Shown: positions 16,725-26,333, counted from the stretch's first letter. The stretch: DNA of 64,000 nt from Thioglobus_C sp964448305 (GCA_964448305.1 CAYUWB010000004.1:10148-74147); one strand, 5' to 3'. Numbers and translations: made by a program. The notes: generated by a model from the sequence alone, not told the origin.

Positions 16725-17378
16725 TTAGTGCCAATCGAGGCTTGGCCAATTTCGCTCTTTGGCGATACTCTGCAAGATCTCATCGCCATGCACGACAATC
16801 GGATGATCAACCAACTCTAGCATTGGTAAATCATTGTGTGAATCTGAATAAAAATAAGCCCCTTCTAGACTTTCGCCAGTTTCAGAAAGCCACTGATTTA
16901 GATGAGAAATCTTGCCTTTTTGAAAGCAAGGCTCGCCCTCTACTCGGCCTGTGTAGCAACCATCTTTTACCTCGGGCTCTGTCGCTAACAAATCATCAAT
17001 GCCATACTTGGCAACAATCGGCGTGGTAACAAAACGATTGGTTGCTGTGATGACCAACACTCTGTCGCCTCTTGCCTTGTGTTTATCAACCACTGCTTGC
17101 GCCTTAGGCAATATAATCGGCTGAATTTTTTGTTGCATAAAATCTTGATGCCAAGCATTGAGTGTTGACATCGAATTTTGAGACAGTGGTTCTAAGCAAA
17201 ACTCCAAATATTCATTAATATCTAACCTGCCTTTGGCGTATTCATCAAAAAAATATTGGTTTTTCTTTTGATAAGAGTTTGGATCAACTGCACCAATCTC
17301 GCTCATAAACTCGCCCCAGAGAAAATCACTGTCTCCACCAATAAGGGTTTTATCTAAATCAAAAATTGCCAATGCCAT
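16725..17378 (-). CDS. HAD-superfamily IB phosphatase
   Basis: A 217-residue HAD hydrolase of the SerB/CicA-like subgroup. The catalytic DLDKT motif (D7, D9) opens the protein, the Thr motif lies at VLVITATN, and motif III at SDSHNDLPMLE. This fold removes phosphate from small metabolites; the substrate cannot be read from sequence. I start at ATG 17378, one base after the stop of the LOG-family gene; the frame extends to a TTG at 17390 but that overlaps the upstream gene and adds nothing conserved. Confidence 0.85.
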   Translation of the reverse strand: MALAIFDLDKTLIGGDSDFLWGEFMSEIGAVDPNSYQKKNQYFFDEYAKGRLDINEYLEFCLEPLSQNSMSTLNAWHQDFMQQKIQPIILPKAQAVVDKHKARGDRVLVITATNRFVTTPIVAKYGIDDLLATEPEVKDGCYTGRVEGEPCFQKGKISHLNQWLSETGESLEGAYFYSDSHNDLPMLELVDHPIVVHGDEILQSIAKERNWPSLDWH

Positions 17379-17379
17379 A

Positions 17380-17970
17380 TTATGCCTCAAGTCTCTCTAA
17401 AATTTGCTCAACACGATCAACCATTTCAAATGATGCTAAATCTACTGGATTAATATATTGTCTTTGTTCTAAATTGCCAAACCAAGTTAACAACGGTGTC
17501 CAAAATTCTGAATCGAACAACAAAATTTTAATCTGTTTACCCTTTCTTGTTTGTACTAACGTTAATATTTCCATCAACTCATCAGCCGTGCCGAACCCGC
17601 CAGGAAAAAACACACAAGCATCAGCATGTTTAATCAACATGACTTTACGGGTAAAAAAGTGCTCAAACACCAAACACTCATCAAGATAAGGATTGGGTTT
17701 TTGCTCTTTCGGTAGTTTAATATTTAAACCAATACTTTTTGATTTGCCTTCAAAAGCACCACGATTAGCTGAGCTCATAATGCCCGGGCCTGCACCAGTT
17801 AAAACATTAAATCCGTTATTAGATAAAGACTTGCCTAATTGATAGGCTGCTTTGGCCAAAGGATCATCTTGAGCGATGCGTGCAGAACCAAAAATAGTAA
17901 TGTTGTTGTGAAACTTCTCAAGGGCAGTTTGTGCCTTGTTTAATTCTGATTCAACAACATCAATTTTCAT
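17380..17970 (-). CDS. LOG-family (lysine decarboxylase-like) protein
   Basis: The Rossmann-like LOG family cleaves nucleoside 5'-monophosphates such as cytokinin ribotides to free base and ribose phosphate. The 196-residue protein has FGSARI at the nucleotide loop, TGAGPGIMSSANRG, and the signature PGGFGTADE at residues 123-131, preceded by FTRK (106-109). The old label lysine decarboxylase is not supported for this family. It overlaps the hemL stop by four bases and is followed directly by a HAD phosphatase, so all three are likely one transcript. Confidence 0.88.
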   Translation of the reverse strand: MKIDVVESELNKAQTALEKFHNNITIFGSARIAQDDPLAKAAYQLGKSLSNNGFNVLTGAGPGIMSSANRGAFEGKSKSIGLNIKLPKEQKPNPYLDECLVFEHFFTRKVMLIKHADACVFFPGGFGTADELMEILTLVQTRKGKQIKILLFDSEFWTPLLTWFGNLEQRQYINPVDLASFEMVDRVEQILERLEA

Positions 17971-19250
17971 AGTTTAGCAAATACGCGTCCTGCTGCATCA
18001 ATCGTTGCTTGAATGTCTTGCTCTGTATGCGCGTTTGACACAAAGCCTGCTTCATACGCAGAAGGCGCCATGTAAATACCCTCTTCCAGCATTAAATGAT
18101 AAAACTTCTTAAAGCGCTCCACATCGCATTGGGAAGTTTCGTTAAAGTTAGTCACAGCGTTTGAATCGGTAAAGAATAAACCAAACATGCCACCCACAAC
18201 ATTAGCAGTCATGCCAATATTATTGGCTTTGGCTTGAGCCAAAATACCGTCGGTTAACATTTGTACTTTTTTACCTAGATTTTGATAAAAATTTGTATCA
18301 TCTGATAGTGCATTTAACATCGCCAAACCTGCTGACATTGACATTGGATTACCTGACAGTGTGCCCGCCTGATACACTGGCCCAAGTGGGGCGATGTATT
18401 CCATAATTTCACGTTTGCCGCCAAAAGCACCTACCGGTAGTCCGCCACCAATTACTTTACCTAGAGTGGTTAAATCCGGCTTCACATCATAATAAGCTTG
18501 TGCACCACCAAGGGCAACTCTAAAACCAGTCATCACTTCATCAAAAATAAGTACCACGCCATGTTCGTCACAAACCTCACGCAGCCCTTGTAAAAATCCA
18601 TCAACTGGTGGGATGCAATTCATATTACCAGCAACGGGTTCAACAATAATACAAGCCACTTCACCACCAACTTCGCTTAGCACTTCACGTACTTGATCGA
18701 TGTTGTTGTATTCTAATGTTAGTGTGTGCTCGGCCAATGCAGCAGGCACACCGGGTGAAGTTGGCACACCAAGCGTTAATGCGCCTGAGCCAGCTTTGAC
18801 CAAAAGCGAGTCTGAATGGCCATGATAACAACCCTCAAATTTTACAATTTTATCTCTACCAGTAAAACCACGTGCCAAACGGATTGCGCTCATGGTAGCC
18901 TCCGTACCCGAACTCACCATGCGCACCAATTCAATTGATGGTACCAATTCACATACTTTTTTAGCCAGAGTTGTTTCAATTTCAGTGGGTGCACCAAAAC
19001 CTAAACCTTTTTCCAAAGTTTGCTTAACCGCATCAACCACTGCTTGATTGGCATGGCCCAAAATCATTGGCCCCCACGAAGCAACATAATCAATGTATTT
19101 TTTATCATCAGCATCGAATAAATACGCACCTTCACCTTTAGTGAAAAAAATTGGATTACCGCCCACACCATTAAAGGCGCGCACTGGTGAATTAACACCG
19201 CCCGGAATAACGGTTTTTGCTTGTTCAAATAAATTGTCTGATTGGCTCAT
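17967..19250 (-). CDS. hemL: Glutamate-1-semialdehyde 2,1-aminomutase
   Basis: HemL is a PLP enzyme that moves the amino group of glutamate-1-semialdehyde to give 5-aminolevulinate, the first tetrapyrrole precursor in the C5 pathway. The 427-residue protein shows NSPVRAFNGVGGNPIFF, RMVSSGTEATMSAIRLARG, LIFDEVMTGFRVALGGAQ and the PLP-lysine segment TTLGKVIGGGLPVGAFGG. Its start is 12 bp after holB, and its stop overlaps the LOG-family gene. Confidence 0.97.
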   Translation of the reverse strand: MSQSDNLFEQAKTVIPGGVNSPVRAFNGVGGNPIFFTKGEGAYLFDADDKKYIDYVASWGPMILGHANQAVVDAVKQTLEKGLGFGAPTEIETTLAKKVCELVPSIELVRMVSSGTEATMSAIRLARGFTGRDKIVKFEGCYHGHSDSLLVKAGSGALTLGVPTSPGVPAALAEHTLTLEYNNIDQVREVLSEVGGEVACIIVEPVAGNMNCIPPVDGFLQGLREVCDEHGVVLIFDEVMTGFRVALGGAQAYYDVKPDLTTLGKVIGGGLPVGAFGGKREIMEYIAPLGPVYQAGTLSGNPMSMSAGLAMLNALSDDTNFYQNLGKKVQMLTDGILAQAKANNIGMTANVVGGMFGLFFTDSNAVTNFNETSQCDVERFKKFYHLMLEEGIYMAPSAYEAGFVSNAHTEQDIQATIDAAGRVFAKL

Positions 19251-19262
19251 GCCGTTACTCCT

Positions 19263-20294
19263 TTATGTTTTGGTAATTTGTGGATAGCGTTTTAAATGTG
19301 TAATGTGCGACCATACAATCAAAACATTATCCAATAGTAATTTAATATTGACGGTGGTTTTTGACAAACTAATCGCATGATAAATATCGTCTAATAACCT
19401 AAACAGAAAATCTGATTTTACTGATTTTACTACTTGATTTAGCTCAACCAAGCCACCTTCTTGACCTAATGACTTTAAACGAATACCTTCAATCACTAAA
19501 TTTTGCAAGCAGTTCAAAACTTCTACCTCGTTGCCTTCAAAATCTTGCACTTGGTTAACCTTGGTTGGATATATCACCATATCCAACAGATGATTTTGCC
19601 AGTTTTGATAATGAATAAAACCATCACCAGAGAGTTCTGAAAGCACTTTAAAAGGTACGCCATGTGTGTTTTCTAATAATTGCGCAACATCAAAATCTTC
19701 ATTTTGAATTTGACTAATATGATCCTCAAGCCAAGCTTGCGTTTCCCCATCATAGGCCGGAGAAAGATGTACGCTTTGGCAACGAGACAAAATAGTGGCT
19801 GGCAAATTCTTAGGATTATGTGCCAATAAAATAATCAATGTATTGTCTCTAGGCTCTTCCAATGTCTTTAACAAACTATTGGCAGCACTGGCATTCATTT
19901 GATCAGCATAAAATAACACGCCAATTTGCAGGTCATCGGCAGTTTTGTTGAGTGTCTCACAAAAAGCGCGAATTTGGTTAATGCGAATATTTTTTGATTC
20001 CACGCCTCGATCATTAACCTCAGTTCGACAATACACCATGTTTGGATAGTGTGATCTGCGAATTAAGGTTGAAGTTTCTAGTGTTTCTTTTGGGTTGTCT
20101 TTGGCAATGGCACGACACACGTTGCACTCGCCACAAGATTGGTCGTGGCACAATAGGGTTTGCACTAATTGCTGCATCAATTCAAACTTGCCCATTTGTG
20201 GTGCACCGGTAATCAATAACGCATGTGGCAGATGATTTTGATCAATCATCTTTTTGAGTTTTTCAAAGGCAGCTTTGTGCCAAGGCAACATCAT
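19263..20294 (-). CDS. holB: DNA polymerase III delta' subunit
   Basis: The delta' subunit is the rigid, non-ATPase part of the clamp loader. The N-terminus LITGAPQMGKFELMQ is a degenerate Walker A, as usual for delta', followed by a zinc module (CHDQSCGECNVC near residues 50-60) and LLKTLEEPRDNTLIILL. It overlaps tmk by four bases, an order (mltG-tmk-holB) shared with E. coli. The 343-residue length is usual. Confidence 0.94.
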   Translation of the reverse strand: MMLPWHKAAFEKLKKMIDQNHLPHALLITGAPQMGKFELMQQLVQTLLCHDQSCGECNVCRAIAKDNPKETLETSTLIRRSHYPNMVYCRTEVNDRGVESKNIRINQIRAFCETLNKTADDLQIGVLFYADQMNASAANSLLKTLEEPRDNTLIILLAHNPKNLPATILSRCQSVHLSPAYDGETQAWLEDHISQIQNEDFDVAQLLENTHGVPFKVLSELSGDGFIHYQNWQNHLLDMVIYPTKVNQVQDFEGNEVEVLNCLQNLVIEGIRLKSLGQEGGLVELNQVVKSVKSDFLFRLLDDIYHAISLSKTTVNIKLLLDNVLIVWSHITHLKRYPQITKT

Positions 20295-20908
20295 AATGTC
20301 TCTAGAATTGCGCCAATTTGCTTGGTCGTATGTTCAATCGTTTGGGATGAATCTATCAGTTTGATTCTATCTGGAAATTCTCTAGAGCGTGCAATATAGG
20401 CCTGCCTAACTCTATCAAAAAAATCCATTTTTTCCATTTCAATGCGATCTTTCTCACCTCGTGACTCTACCCGAGACATGCCAATCTCAACTGGCACATC
20501 AAGCAGTAATGTCATGTCTGGGGTGAAGTCCTGCACCACCCAAGACTCTAATTGTGCAATACGGCTCATATCTAGCCCACGACCACCACCCTGATACGCA
20601 TAAGAGCTATCAGTAAAGCGGTCACTCAGCACCCAATCACCTTGCGCTAAGGCGGGCATTATTTTGTTTTGAATGTGTTCGTTTCTTGCCGCAAACATTA
20701 GCATTAATTCTGTATCGGCATGCATTTTTCCTGTTGAATTACTCAACAAAAGTGTTCGAATTTTCTCGCCCAAGTCCGTTCCACCTGGCTCACGGGTTAA
20801 AATGACATTGGTGCCTTTGGCTTTTAAATAGTCACAGATAAACTCAATCTGGGTGCTTTTTCCTGCGCCTTCAACCCCATCAATGGTGATAAACTTTCCT
20901 CTTTCCAT
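20291..20908 (-). CDS. tmk: Thymidylate kinase
   Basis: Tmk phosphorylates dTMP to dTDP. The 205-residue protein has the P-loop DGVEGAGKSTQ near the start, the DRF-like segment VLSDRFTDSSYAYQGGGRG, and a LID region with SRGEKDRIE. It starts 5 bp after the PabC-MltG gene and overlaps holB, so it is the second gene of a tightly coupled run. Confidence 0.97.
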   Translation of the reverse strand: MERGKFITIDGVEGAGKSTQIEFICDYLKAKGTNVILTREPGGTDLGEKIRTLLLSNSTGKMHADTELMLMFAARNEHIQNKIMPALAQGDWVLSDRFTDSSYAYQGGGRGLDMSRIAQLESWVVQDFTPDMTLLLDVPVEIGMSRVESRGEKDRIEMEKMDFFDRVRQAYIARSREFPDRIKLIDSSQTIEHTTKQIGAILETL

Positions 20909-20913
20909 GGGTT

Positions 20914-22707
20914 TTATTTTAGATACTTTTTGATATTAAGTCGGTGCTGTTTGTAAGTTTTTGCAAAGGCGTGTGTGCCATCTTTTTTTGCAACAAAAAA
21001 CAAAGCATCGCCCGAAGCTGGGTGCATGGCTGCTTGCAATGACGACTGACCAACTGAGCCAATCGCACTTGGCGGTAAACCTTTGTGGCGATAAGTGTTG
21101 TAAGGGCTGTTAAATTTTAAATCTTTCTTGCTAAGTGACCCTTGATATTGATTACCTAGGGCATAGACAACACTCGGGTCAGTTTGCAGGCGCATGCCTT
21201 TGTTTAAACGACGCATAAACACGCCTGCTATTTCTGATTTTTCCTCATTGTGTGCGGTTTCTTTTTCAATTAAAGAAGCCAATACTAACGCCTCATCTGC
21301 ACTTTTTAGGTTTAGTGTTTTATCACGACCTTGCCATGCTTGATCTAGCTTTTGCTTCATGATTTGATTAGCCCTTTTAAACACACTGGCCATACTATCG
21401 CCGTAATTCACTTGGTATGTGTCTGGCCAAAAATAGCCTTCATAAGGTTTTTTAATGCCCGCTAAACGCATGGCTTCATCCAAAGACCCGCTTGACTTTA
21501 ACGATTTACTATTAAGCAACTGTTGATAATAGTGGGACACGGTTTCACCTTCAATCAAGGTGATGTTTCGGTTGGCCACTTTTGCTGATGAAAAATCACC
21601 CAATAACTCAATCACACCCATGCCTGGATGTATATCATAATAACCAGACTTTAGTTTTGAATCAAAGCCAAAAGCTTTGGCTGCTGTCACCACAAAATAG
21701 CTTGAATGAATCAATCCATAACGCTTAAGATCGTTTGCTGTTGAAGAAATATTAGCACCTTTAGGCAATTGATAGACAAAAGACTCTACTGTTTTGATTG
21801 TATTCGCCCAGTAGGCCCAAGCCAACATCAATACAATAATTGATGTTAATAAGGCTTTAAAGTAAGGTTTTTTTGGTTTTAATAAAACTGAGTTTTTTCG
21901 CTTTAAAGTATATTTATTAAAAGCGTGGGCCAAGCGCTGGGTCTCTTCTTGCTGAACAAAAGCCTTATGATTAATTTTTGCAATCGATTTAATGCCGACC
22001 ACACTATTAGTAACAAACGCCTCATCACACTCATATAACTCTTGCAATGTTAGTGCACCAACATTAACTTGCAAACCCAAATCAGTAGCAATTTTTAGCA
22101 CCACAGAGCGGCGCGTGCCTTCGATGCCACACTCATCTAAACCTGGCGTTAATAGTACGCCAGACTTAATGGCAAAAATATTACCCTGTGTTACTGAAAT
22201 AACATAGCCATTATCATCTAGCATAATGCATTCATCACTATGTAATTCTGCTCTGGCCAATATTTGTTCAAGACGATTGCAGTGCTTAATATTAGATAAC
22301 AATTGATTGGCGGCATAACCACTTTGACAAGTGGTTAACGTGTACTGACTAACGGTTTGCTCTGACACCGAAGACACAACAACAATACGAGTTGGCTCAA
22401 TGTCTGGCTCAAACCCGTAACCACGCTGACTTTCACCGCGAGACAATATAACTTTAACAACAGCCTGATCTAACTTGGCAATTGACATTGCTTTAGTAAT
22501 GTCTTTAAGCCATTGTTTTTCATTAACAAGGTTAATTTTTAATTGCTGTCGACCTTTTTCTAGCCTTGAAAAATGCTCAGACCATAATAACAAACGCCCT
22601 TCTTTAACCAAGCAAGTTTCAAACAAGCCATCGCCAAACTGTGTTAAGCGATTAAACACACTAAGTTTGGTTTGTTTTTTTCCGTTAATTAATACGACGT
22701 TATTCAT
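20914..22707 (-). CDS. Fusion of aminodeoxychorismate lyase (PabC) and endolytic murein transglycosylase (MltG)
   Basis: One 597-residue reading frame joins two enzymes that are neighbours in many gammaproteobacteria. Residues 1-265 are PabC, a PLP enzyme making p-aminobenzoate for folate, with the lysine in NIKHCNRLEQ (K141) and TQGNIFAI. Residues 284-300 form one membrane segment. Residues 301-597 are MltG, which cuts nascent glycan strands in the periplasm, with the catalytic glutamate in ASLIEKET (E481) and NSPYNTYRHKGLPP. Topology puts PabC in the cytosol and MltG outside. No stop or restart exists at the junction. TATAAT lies eight bases before the ATG. Confidence 0.93.
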   Translation of the reverse strand: MNNVVLINGKKQTKLSVFNRLTQFGDGLFETCLVKEGRLLLWSEHFSRLEKGRQQLKINLVNEKQWLKDITKAMSIAKLDQAVVKVILSRGESQRGYGFEPDIEPTRIVVVSSVSEQTVSQYTLTTCQSGYAANQLLSNIKHCNRLEQILARAELHSDECIMLDDNGYVISVTQGNIFAIKSGVLLTPGLDECGIEGTRRSVVLKIATDLGLQVNVGALTLQELYECDEAFVTNSVVGIKSIAKINHKAFVQQEETQRLAHAFNKYTLKRKNSVLLKPKKPYFKALLTSIIVLMLAWAYWANTIKTVESFVYQLPKGANISSTANDLKRYGLIHSSYFVVTAAKAFGFDSKLKSGYYDIHPGMGVIELLGDFSSAKVANRNITLIEGETVSHYYQQLLNSKSLKSSGSLDEAMRLAGIKKPYEGYFWPDTYQVNYGDSMASVFKRANQIMKQKLDQAWQGRDKTLNLKSADEALVLASLIEKETAHNEEKSEIAGVFMRRLNKGMRLQTDPSVVYALGNQYQGSLSKKDLKFNSPYNTYRHKGLPPSAIGSVGQSSLQAAMHPASGDALFFVAKKDGTHAFAKTYKQHRLNIKKYLK

Positions 22708-22913
22708 AAGACAACATTATATGGCATTCACAAAAAATCCTTGACTCGTTTGTTTGCAAATAGGCAACAATGGCAATATTGTCAGCGCAGTATATTTAAC
22801 TAATATTATTTTCAACAGTTTAAGAGTTTAGCTTAAATTAGCCCACATTAAACGCAATGGGTGATAAAATCCGAAGTTCTTATTATTTTTAATTAAAAAA
22901 AGGGGAGTAAAAA

Positions 22914-23567
22914 ATGAGTGGAATTATTAATATTGTTAAATGGGTGCTGATGATTATCGGTGCAATTGCTGTTTACTACGGCGTATCGCTTCATGTGAAA
23001 TATGATGGTGTTACTGGGAAAATTATTAGTGAAATGGTTTCACCAAAGCTTCACCCAGAGTCAATGGAAAAGGTTTACATGCCAATGACCAACAAACTAT
23101 TAGACACAAGCGACATTACCATGGCTTCTATTGTGCGTGTTAAAGTGGCTGATGACGTATCAAATGAAGATGTAGAAGAAGCAATGGAAAGTATTGCGAC
23201 TGAAGAAGGTATTCGTTCTGTCGGTATGTTGCCATTATCTGAAATGGTTGAATTACAAACCAATGCACCTGGTGTAACAAAAGGGCATGCAGACTTTAAA
23301 GCACAAAGATTCCTTAAAATCTATCAATACTGTGCACCACGTACAGCAATGACCATGGTCGAACATTCAGATGCATTCTCGGCTTACTTGCCTTGTCGTT
23401 TAGCATTGATTGAAGACAAAGAAGGTCAAAGATGGTTATACACACTAGACATGAACGCTATGATTTATGGTGGTGCAGCATTACCTGAATACTTACTTGA
23501 AAAAGCACTAGAAGTTCAGCGTGTTATCACTCGTATTCAAAACGGTGGTGCAGAAGGTGACTTCTAA
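22914..23567 (+). CDS. Membrane-anchored DUF302-domain protein
   Basis: A 217-residue protein of unknown function. Residues 8-26 form a membrane segment; the rest is probably periplasmic. The C-terminal half (YCAPRTAMTMVEHSDAFSAY to LYTLDMNAMIYGG) resembles the DUF302 domain, common in sulfur-oxidising and other respiring bacteria and sometimes next to sulfur or metal genes. A strong ribosome site (AGGGGAG) precedes the ATG. It stands alone, with a 206-bp divergent spacer upstream and its own terminator downstream. Confidence 0.75.
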   Translation: MSGIINIVKWVLMIIGAIAVYYGVSLHVKYDGVTGKIISEMVSPKLHPESMEKVYMPMTNKLLDTSDITMASIVRVKVADDVSNEDVEEAMESIATEEGIRSVGMLPLSEMVELQTNAPGVTKGHADFKAQRFLKIYQYCAPRTAMTMVEHSDAFSAYLPCRLALIEDKEGQRWLYTLDMNAMIYGGAALPEYLLEKALEVQRVITRIQNGGAEGDF

Positions 23568-23585
23568 ACCATTAACTTAATGGTT

Positions 23586-23613
23586 AAAAAACCGCTCTTA
23601 TGGGCGGTTTTTT
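23586..23613 (+). terminator. Rho-independent terminator after DUF302 gene
   Basis: AAAAAACCGC, 8-nt loop, GCGGTTTTTT: a stem with a T-run 19 bp after the stop codon. Confidence 0.9.
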
Positions 23614-23642
23614 ATTAGCTAAAATTTGATAAACTAATACCT

Positions 23643-24593
23643 ATGACTCCTATTTACCACGAGCTTGACTTCGGTGTTACTTGTATTGATACCGAGCACA
23701 TGCGCAAAGACTTTGTCGCCGCTTATTTGATTGAAGATGGCGGTCGCGCTGCTTTTATTGATACCGGTTGTTATTTGTCTGTGCCGACATTATTAGCCAC
23801 ACTGGATGCTAAAAATATCCAACGTGAAAATGTCGATTACATATTGCTCACGCATATTCATCTTGACCATGCGGGTGGTGCAGGCGAGCTCATTAAACAC
23901 TTGCCGAACGCCAAAGTCTACGTACATGAATATGGTGCCAATCATTTAATCGATCCCTCAAAATTACGTGCTGGTGTAATTGGCGTATACGGCGAGTTAT
24001 TCTTTAAACAATTCTTAGGTGACTTAATCCCAACACCACAAAATAAGGTCGTCATTGCAAAAGATGGGGATGAAATTACGCTGGGTAATCGCACACTAAA
24101 GTTTATTGACACGCCTGGACATGCAAGACACCATGTATGCATTTGGGATCAGAAATCTCAAGGAATCTTTAGTGGTGACACACTAGGGGTAAGTTATCGT
24201 GAGTTTGATACTGATCAAGGTGAGTTGATTTTCCCGCCGACGACGCCAGTACAGTTTGATCCTGAAGTCTGGAAAAATACCATTAGTCAGCTAATGGCGT
24301 TAAAGCCAAAGTACGCTTACTTAACGCACTTTAATCGTATTGAATTTACCGGACGGTCTGCTGATATGCTGATAGAGCATATTGATGGTTTTGTTAAAAT
24401 TGCCAAATCTTTAGAAGATCAGCCTCATCGACACAAGATGATTAAAGAGCAATTACTCACTTACCTATTAGAAATTGCCACCAAGCACGGCGTTGTACTT
24501 GACGAACAACAGCAAGTTAAGCTGTTTAAAGGTGATTTAGAGATTTGCGCTCAAGGCTTAGGTGTTTGGCTAGATAAGGAAGCTCAAAAATAA
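23643..24593 (+). CDS. MBL-fold metallo-hydrolase
   Basis: A 316-residue metallo-beta-lactamase-fold enzyme with a complete metal motif, LLTHIHLDHAGG (HxHxDH), a further histidine in DTPGHARHH, the aspartate in GIFSGDTLG, and a last histidine near YLTHFN. This fold covers hydrolases of thioesters, lactones, nucleic acids and persulfides; the substrate cannot be named from sequence. The C-terminal 80 residues are helical and outside the core. Its 3' end overlaps that of the convergent ppnP by ten bases. Confidence 0.85.
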   Translation: MTPIYHELDFGVTCIDTEHMRKDFVAAYLIEDGGRAAFIDTGCYLSVPTLLATLDAKNIQRENVDYILLTHIHLDHAGGAGELIKHLPNAKVYVHEYGANHLIDPSKLRAGVIGVYGELFFKQFLGDLIPTPQNKVVIAKDGDEITLGNRTLKFIDTPGHARHHVCIWDQKSQGIFSGDTLGVSYREFDTDQGELIFPPTTPVQFDPEVWKNTISQLMALKPKYAYLTHFNRIEFTGRSADMLIEHIDGFVKIAKSLEDQPHRHKMIKEQLLTYLLEIATKHGVVLDEQQQVKLFKGDLEICAQGLGVWLDKEAQK

Positions 24594-24895
24594 GAACAGC
24601 AATAATCTGTTACTTCTTTTACTTGAAGCTTAAAGCTTGAATCTTTCGGCACTTCAAATGACGATCCTTTAGCAAAAGTCTGCCATTCGCTCTCACCAGG
24701 TAACAGTACGTCCATCTCACCTGCTTGGATTTCCATTAGCTCATTATCATCAGTACCAAATTCGTAATCACCGGGCATCATAATGCCGAGCGTCTTTTTA
24801 GAGCCATCAGCGAAATTCACAACACGTGAAGTCACCTTGCCGTCAAAATAAATATTTGCTTCTTTTATAACTGTGACATTTTCAAAACTTGACAT
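24584..24895 (-). CDS. ppnP: Pyrimidine/purine nucleoside phosphorylase
   Basis: PpnP (YaiE family, formerly DUF1255) is a small cupin that phosphorolyses several nucleosides. The 103-residue protein matches the family along its length: YFDGKVTSR near the start, TLGIMMPGDYEFGT, MDVLLPGESEWQTF and FEVPKDSSFKLQV. It lies 10 bp downstream of pepA on the same strand and is likely co-transcribed with it. Confidence 0.92.
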   Translation of the reverse strand: MSSFENVTVIKEANIYFDGKVTSRVVNFADGSKKTLGIMMPGDYEFGTDDNELMEIQAGEMDVLLPGESEWQTFAKGSSFEVPKDSSFKLQVKEVTDYCCSYF

Positions 24896-24905
24896 ACAAT
24901 TTTCC

Positions 24906-26333
24906 TTAATTAATTTGATCTAAAATATATTGGGTTAATAACGGTACAGGGCGTCCGGTTGCACCTTTTTTAGCACCACTAACCCAAGCCGTACCGGCAA
25001 TGTCAATGTGCGCCCAGCGATAATCTTTGGCGTATCGTGCCAAGAAACACCCGGCAGTCACTGTGCCTGCTTCACGTCCACCAATATTACCCATGTCTGC
25101 AAAATTTGATTTTAATAATTCATCATACTCATCGTCGAGTGGTAGCTGCCATGCTGTATCTAGCGCTGTTTTTCCTGCAGCAATTAAATCATCAGCCAGA
25201 TCCTGATCGTTTGCCATGATGCCACAATGATGCTTGCCCAATGCCACAATCACCGCGCCGGTTAAGGTGGCGGTGTCAATCACCACTGCTGGGTTAAATT
25301 TTTCCACATACGTTAGTGCATCACACAAGATTAAACGCCCTTCAGCATCCGTATTTAAAATCTCAATGGTTTGGCCCGACATTGATGTCACCACATCGCC
25401 CGGTTTAGAAGCATTATGCGCCGGCATGTTTTCAACCGTTGGTACTACAATCGTCAAATTAACTTTAAGCTTCATTTCTGCCACAGCACGCATTGTGCCT
25501 AATACAGAAGCCGCACCACACATGTCGTATTTCATTTCATCCATGCCAGCGCCTGGTTTGAGTGAAATACCGCCACTATCAAATGTCACCCCTTTACCAA
25601 CCAATACAATCGGCTTAGCATTGCCATTACCTTTGTAACTTAGGCTAATGAGTTTTGGTGGCTCAATTGAGCCCTTGGATACTGACAATAATGAACCCAT
25701 GCCCAGTTTAGACATGTCAGATTCTTCTAGTACTTCACATTCTAAGCCAAATGTTTTGGCTAAATCTTGCGCAGTATCGGCCAAATAAGTTGGTGTGCAA
25801 ATATTTGATGGCAGGTCACCCAAATGGCGCGTGAGTGCCATACCATGAGCAATGGCCTGGCCTTTTTCTAGTTCGTAAGCGTTATCACTATCTGACTGAA
25901 CAGCAATATTTTCAACTGGGTTTTCGTCAGTTTGATCAGTACCGACTTTTTCTATCCGATAGGTTGTATTCTGCATAACTTTAGCCGTGGTGCGCTGCAC
26001 CCACTGTTGATCACAACCCTCTATTTCAACTTGTTGAATCATGGTGTTTTTAATCTTAGCATTGGCCAGTGCATCACTAACAGCGACTAGGGCTTTGACA
26101 TAGTTTTTGTCTGTTGTAGGTGTATCACCCAGCCCTGCAATTAACACACGTTTGGCTTTAAAGCCTTCGACTAAATTAAGAGATAATATCTTCCCTGATT
26201 TAGCTTCAAACTGATTCAACTCAACCAATGCTTGCAATGCTGCATCATCAAGGTTTGTACCGGTGTTAGAAAATACAACAACACTGTCGCCATCAAAATG
26301 TTGAATGGTTTGGTTAATTAACGAAAAATCCAT
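24906..26333 (-). CDS. pepA: Leucyl aminopeptidase
   Basis: PepA is a hexameric two-metal aminopeptidase; in E. coli it also binds DNA in Xer recombination and carAB control. The 475-residue protein has the metal and active-site segments LVGKGVTFDSGGISLKPG, MKYDMCGAA and the signature NTDAEGRLILCDALTY. The first 160 residues are the regulatory/macro-like domain. It diverges from dsbC over an 81-bp spacer. Confidence 0.97.
   Translation of the reverse strand: MDFSLINQTIQHFDGDSVVVFSNTGTNLDDAALQALVELNQFEAKSGKILSLNLVEGFKAKRVLIAGLGDTPTTDKNYVKALVAVSDALANAKIKNTMIQQVEIEGCDQQWVQRTTAKVMQNTTYRIEKVGTDQTDENPVENIAVQSDSDNAYELEKGQAIAHGMALTRHLGDLPSNICTPTYLADTAQDLAKTFGLECEVLEESDMSKLGMGSLLSVSKGSIEPPKLISLSYKGNGNAKPIVLVGKGVTFDSGGISLKPGAGMDEMKYDMCGAASVLGTMRAVAEMKLKVNLTIVVPTVENMPAHNASKPGDVVTSMSGQTIEILNTDAEGRLILCDALTYVEKFNPAVVIDTATLTGAVIVALGKHHCGIMANDQDLADDLIAAGKTALDTAWQLPLDDEYDELLKSNFADMGNIGGREAGTVTAGCFLARYAKDYRWAHIDIAGTAWVSGAKKGATGRPVPLLTQYILDQIN

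Noticed and set aside
22708..22913. Small RNA or gene in the 206-bp divergent spacer
   Set aside because: No reading frame, clear hairpin or terminator; it probably holds the two divergent promoters only.
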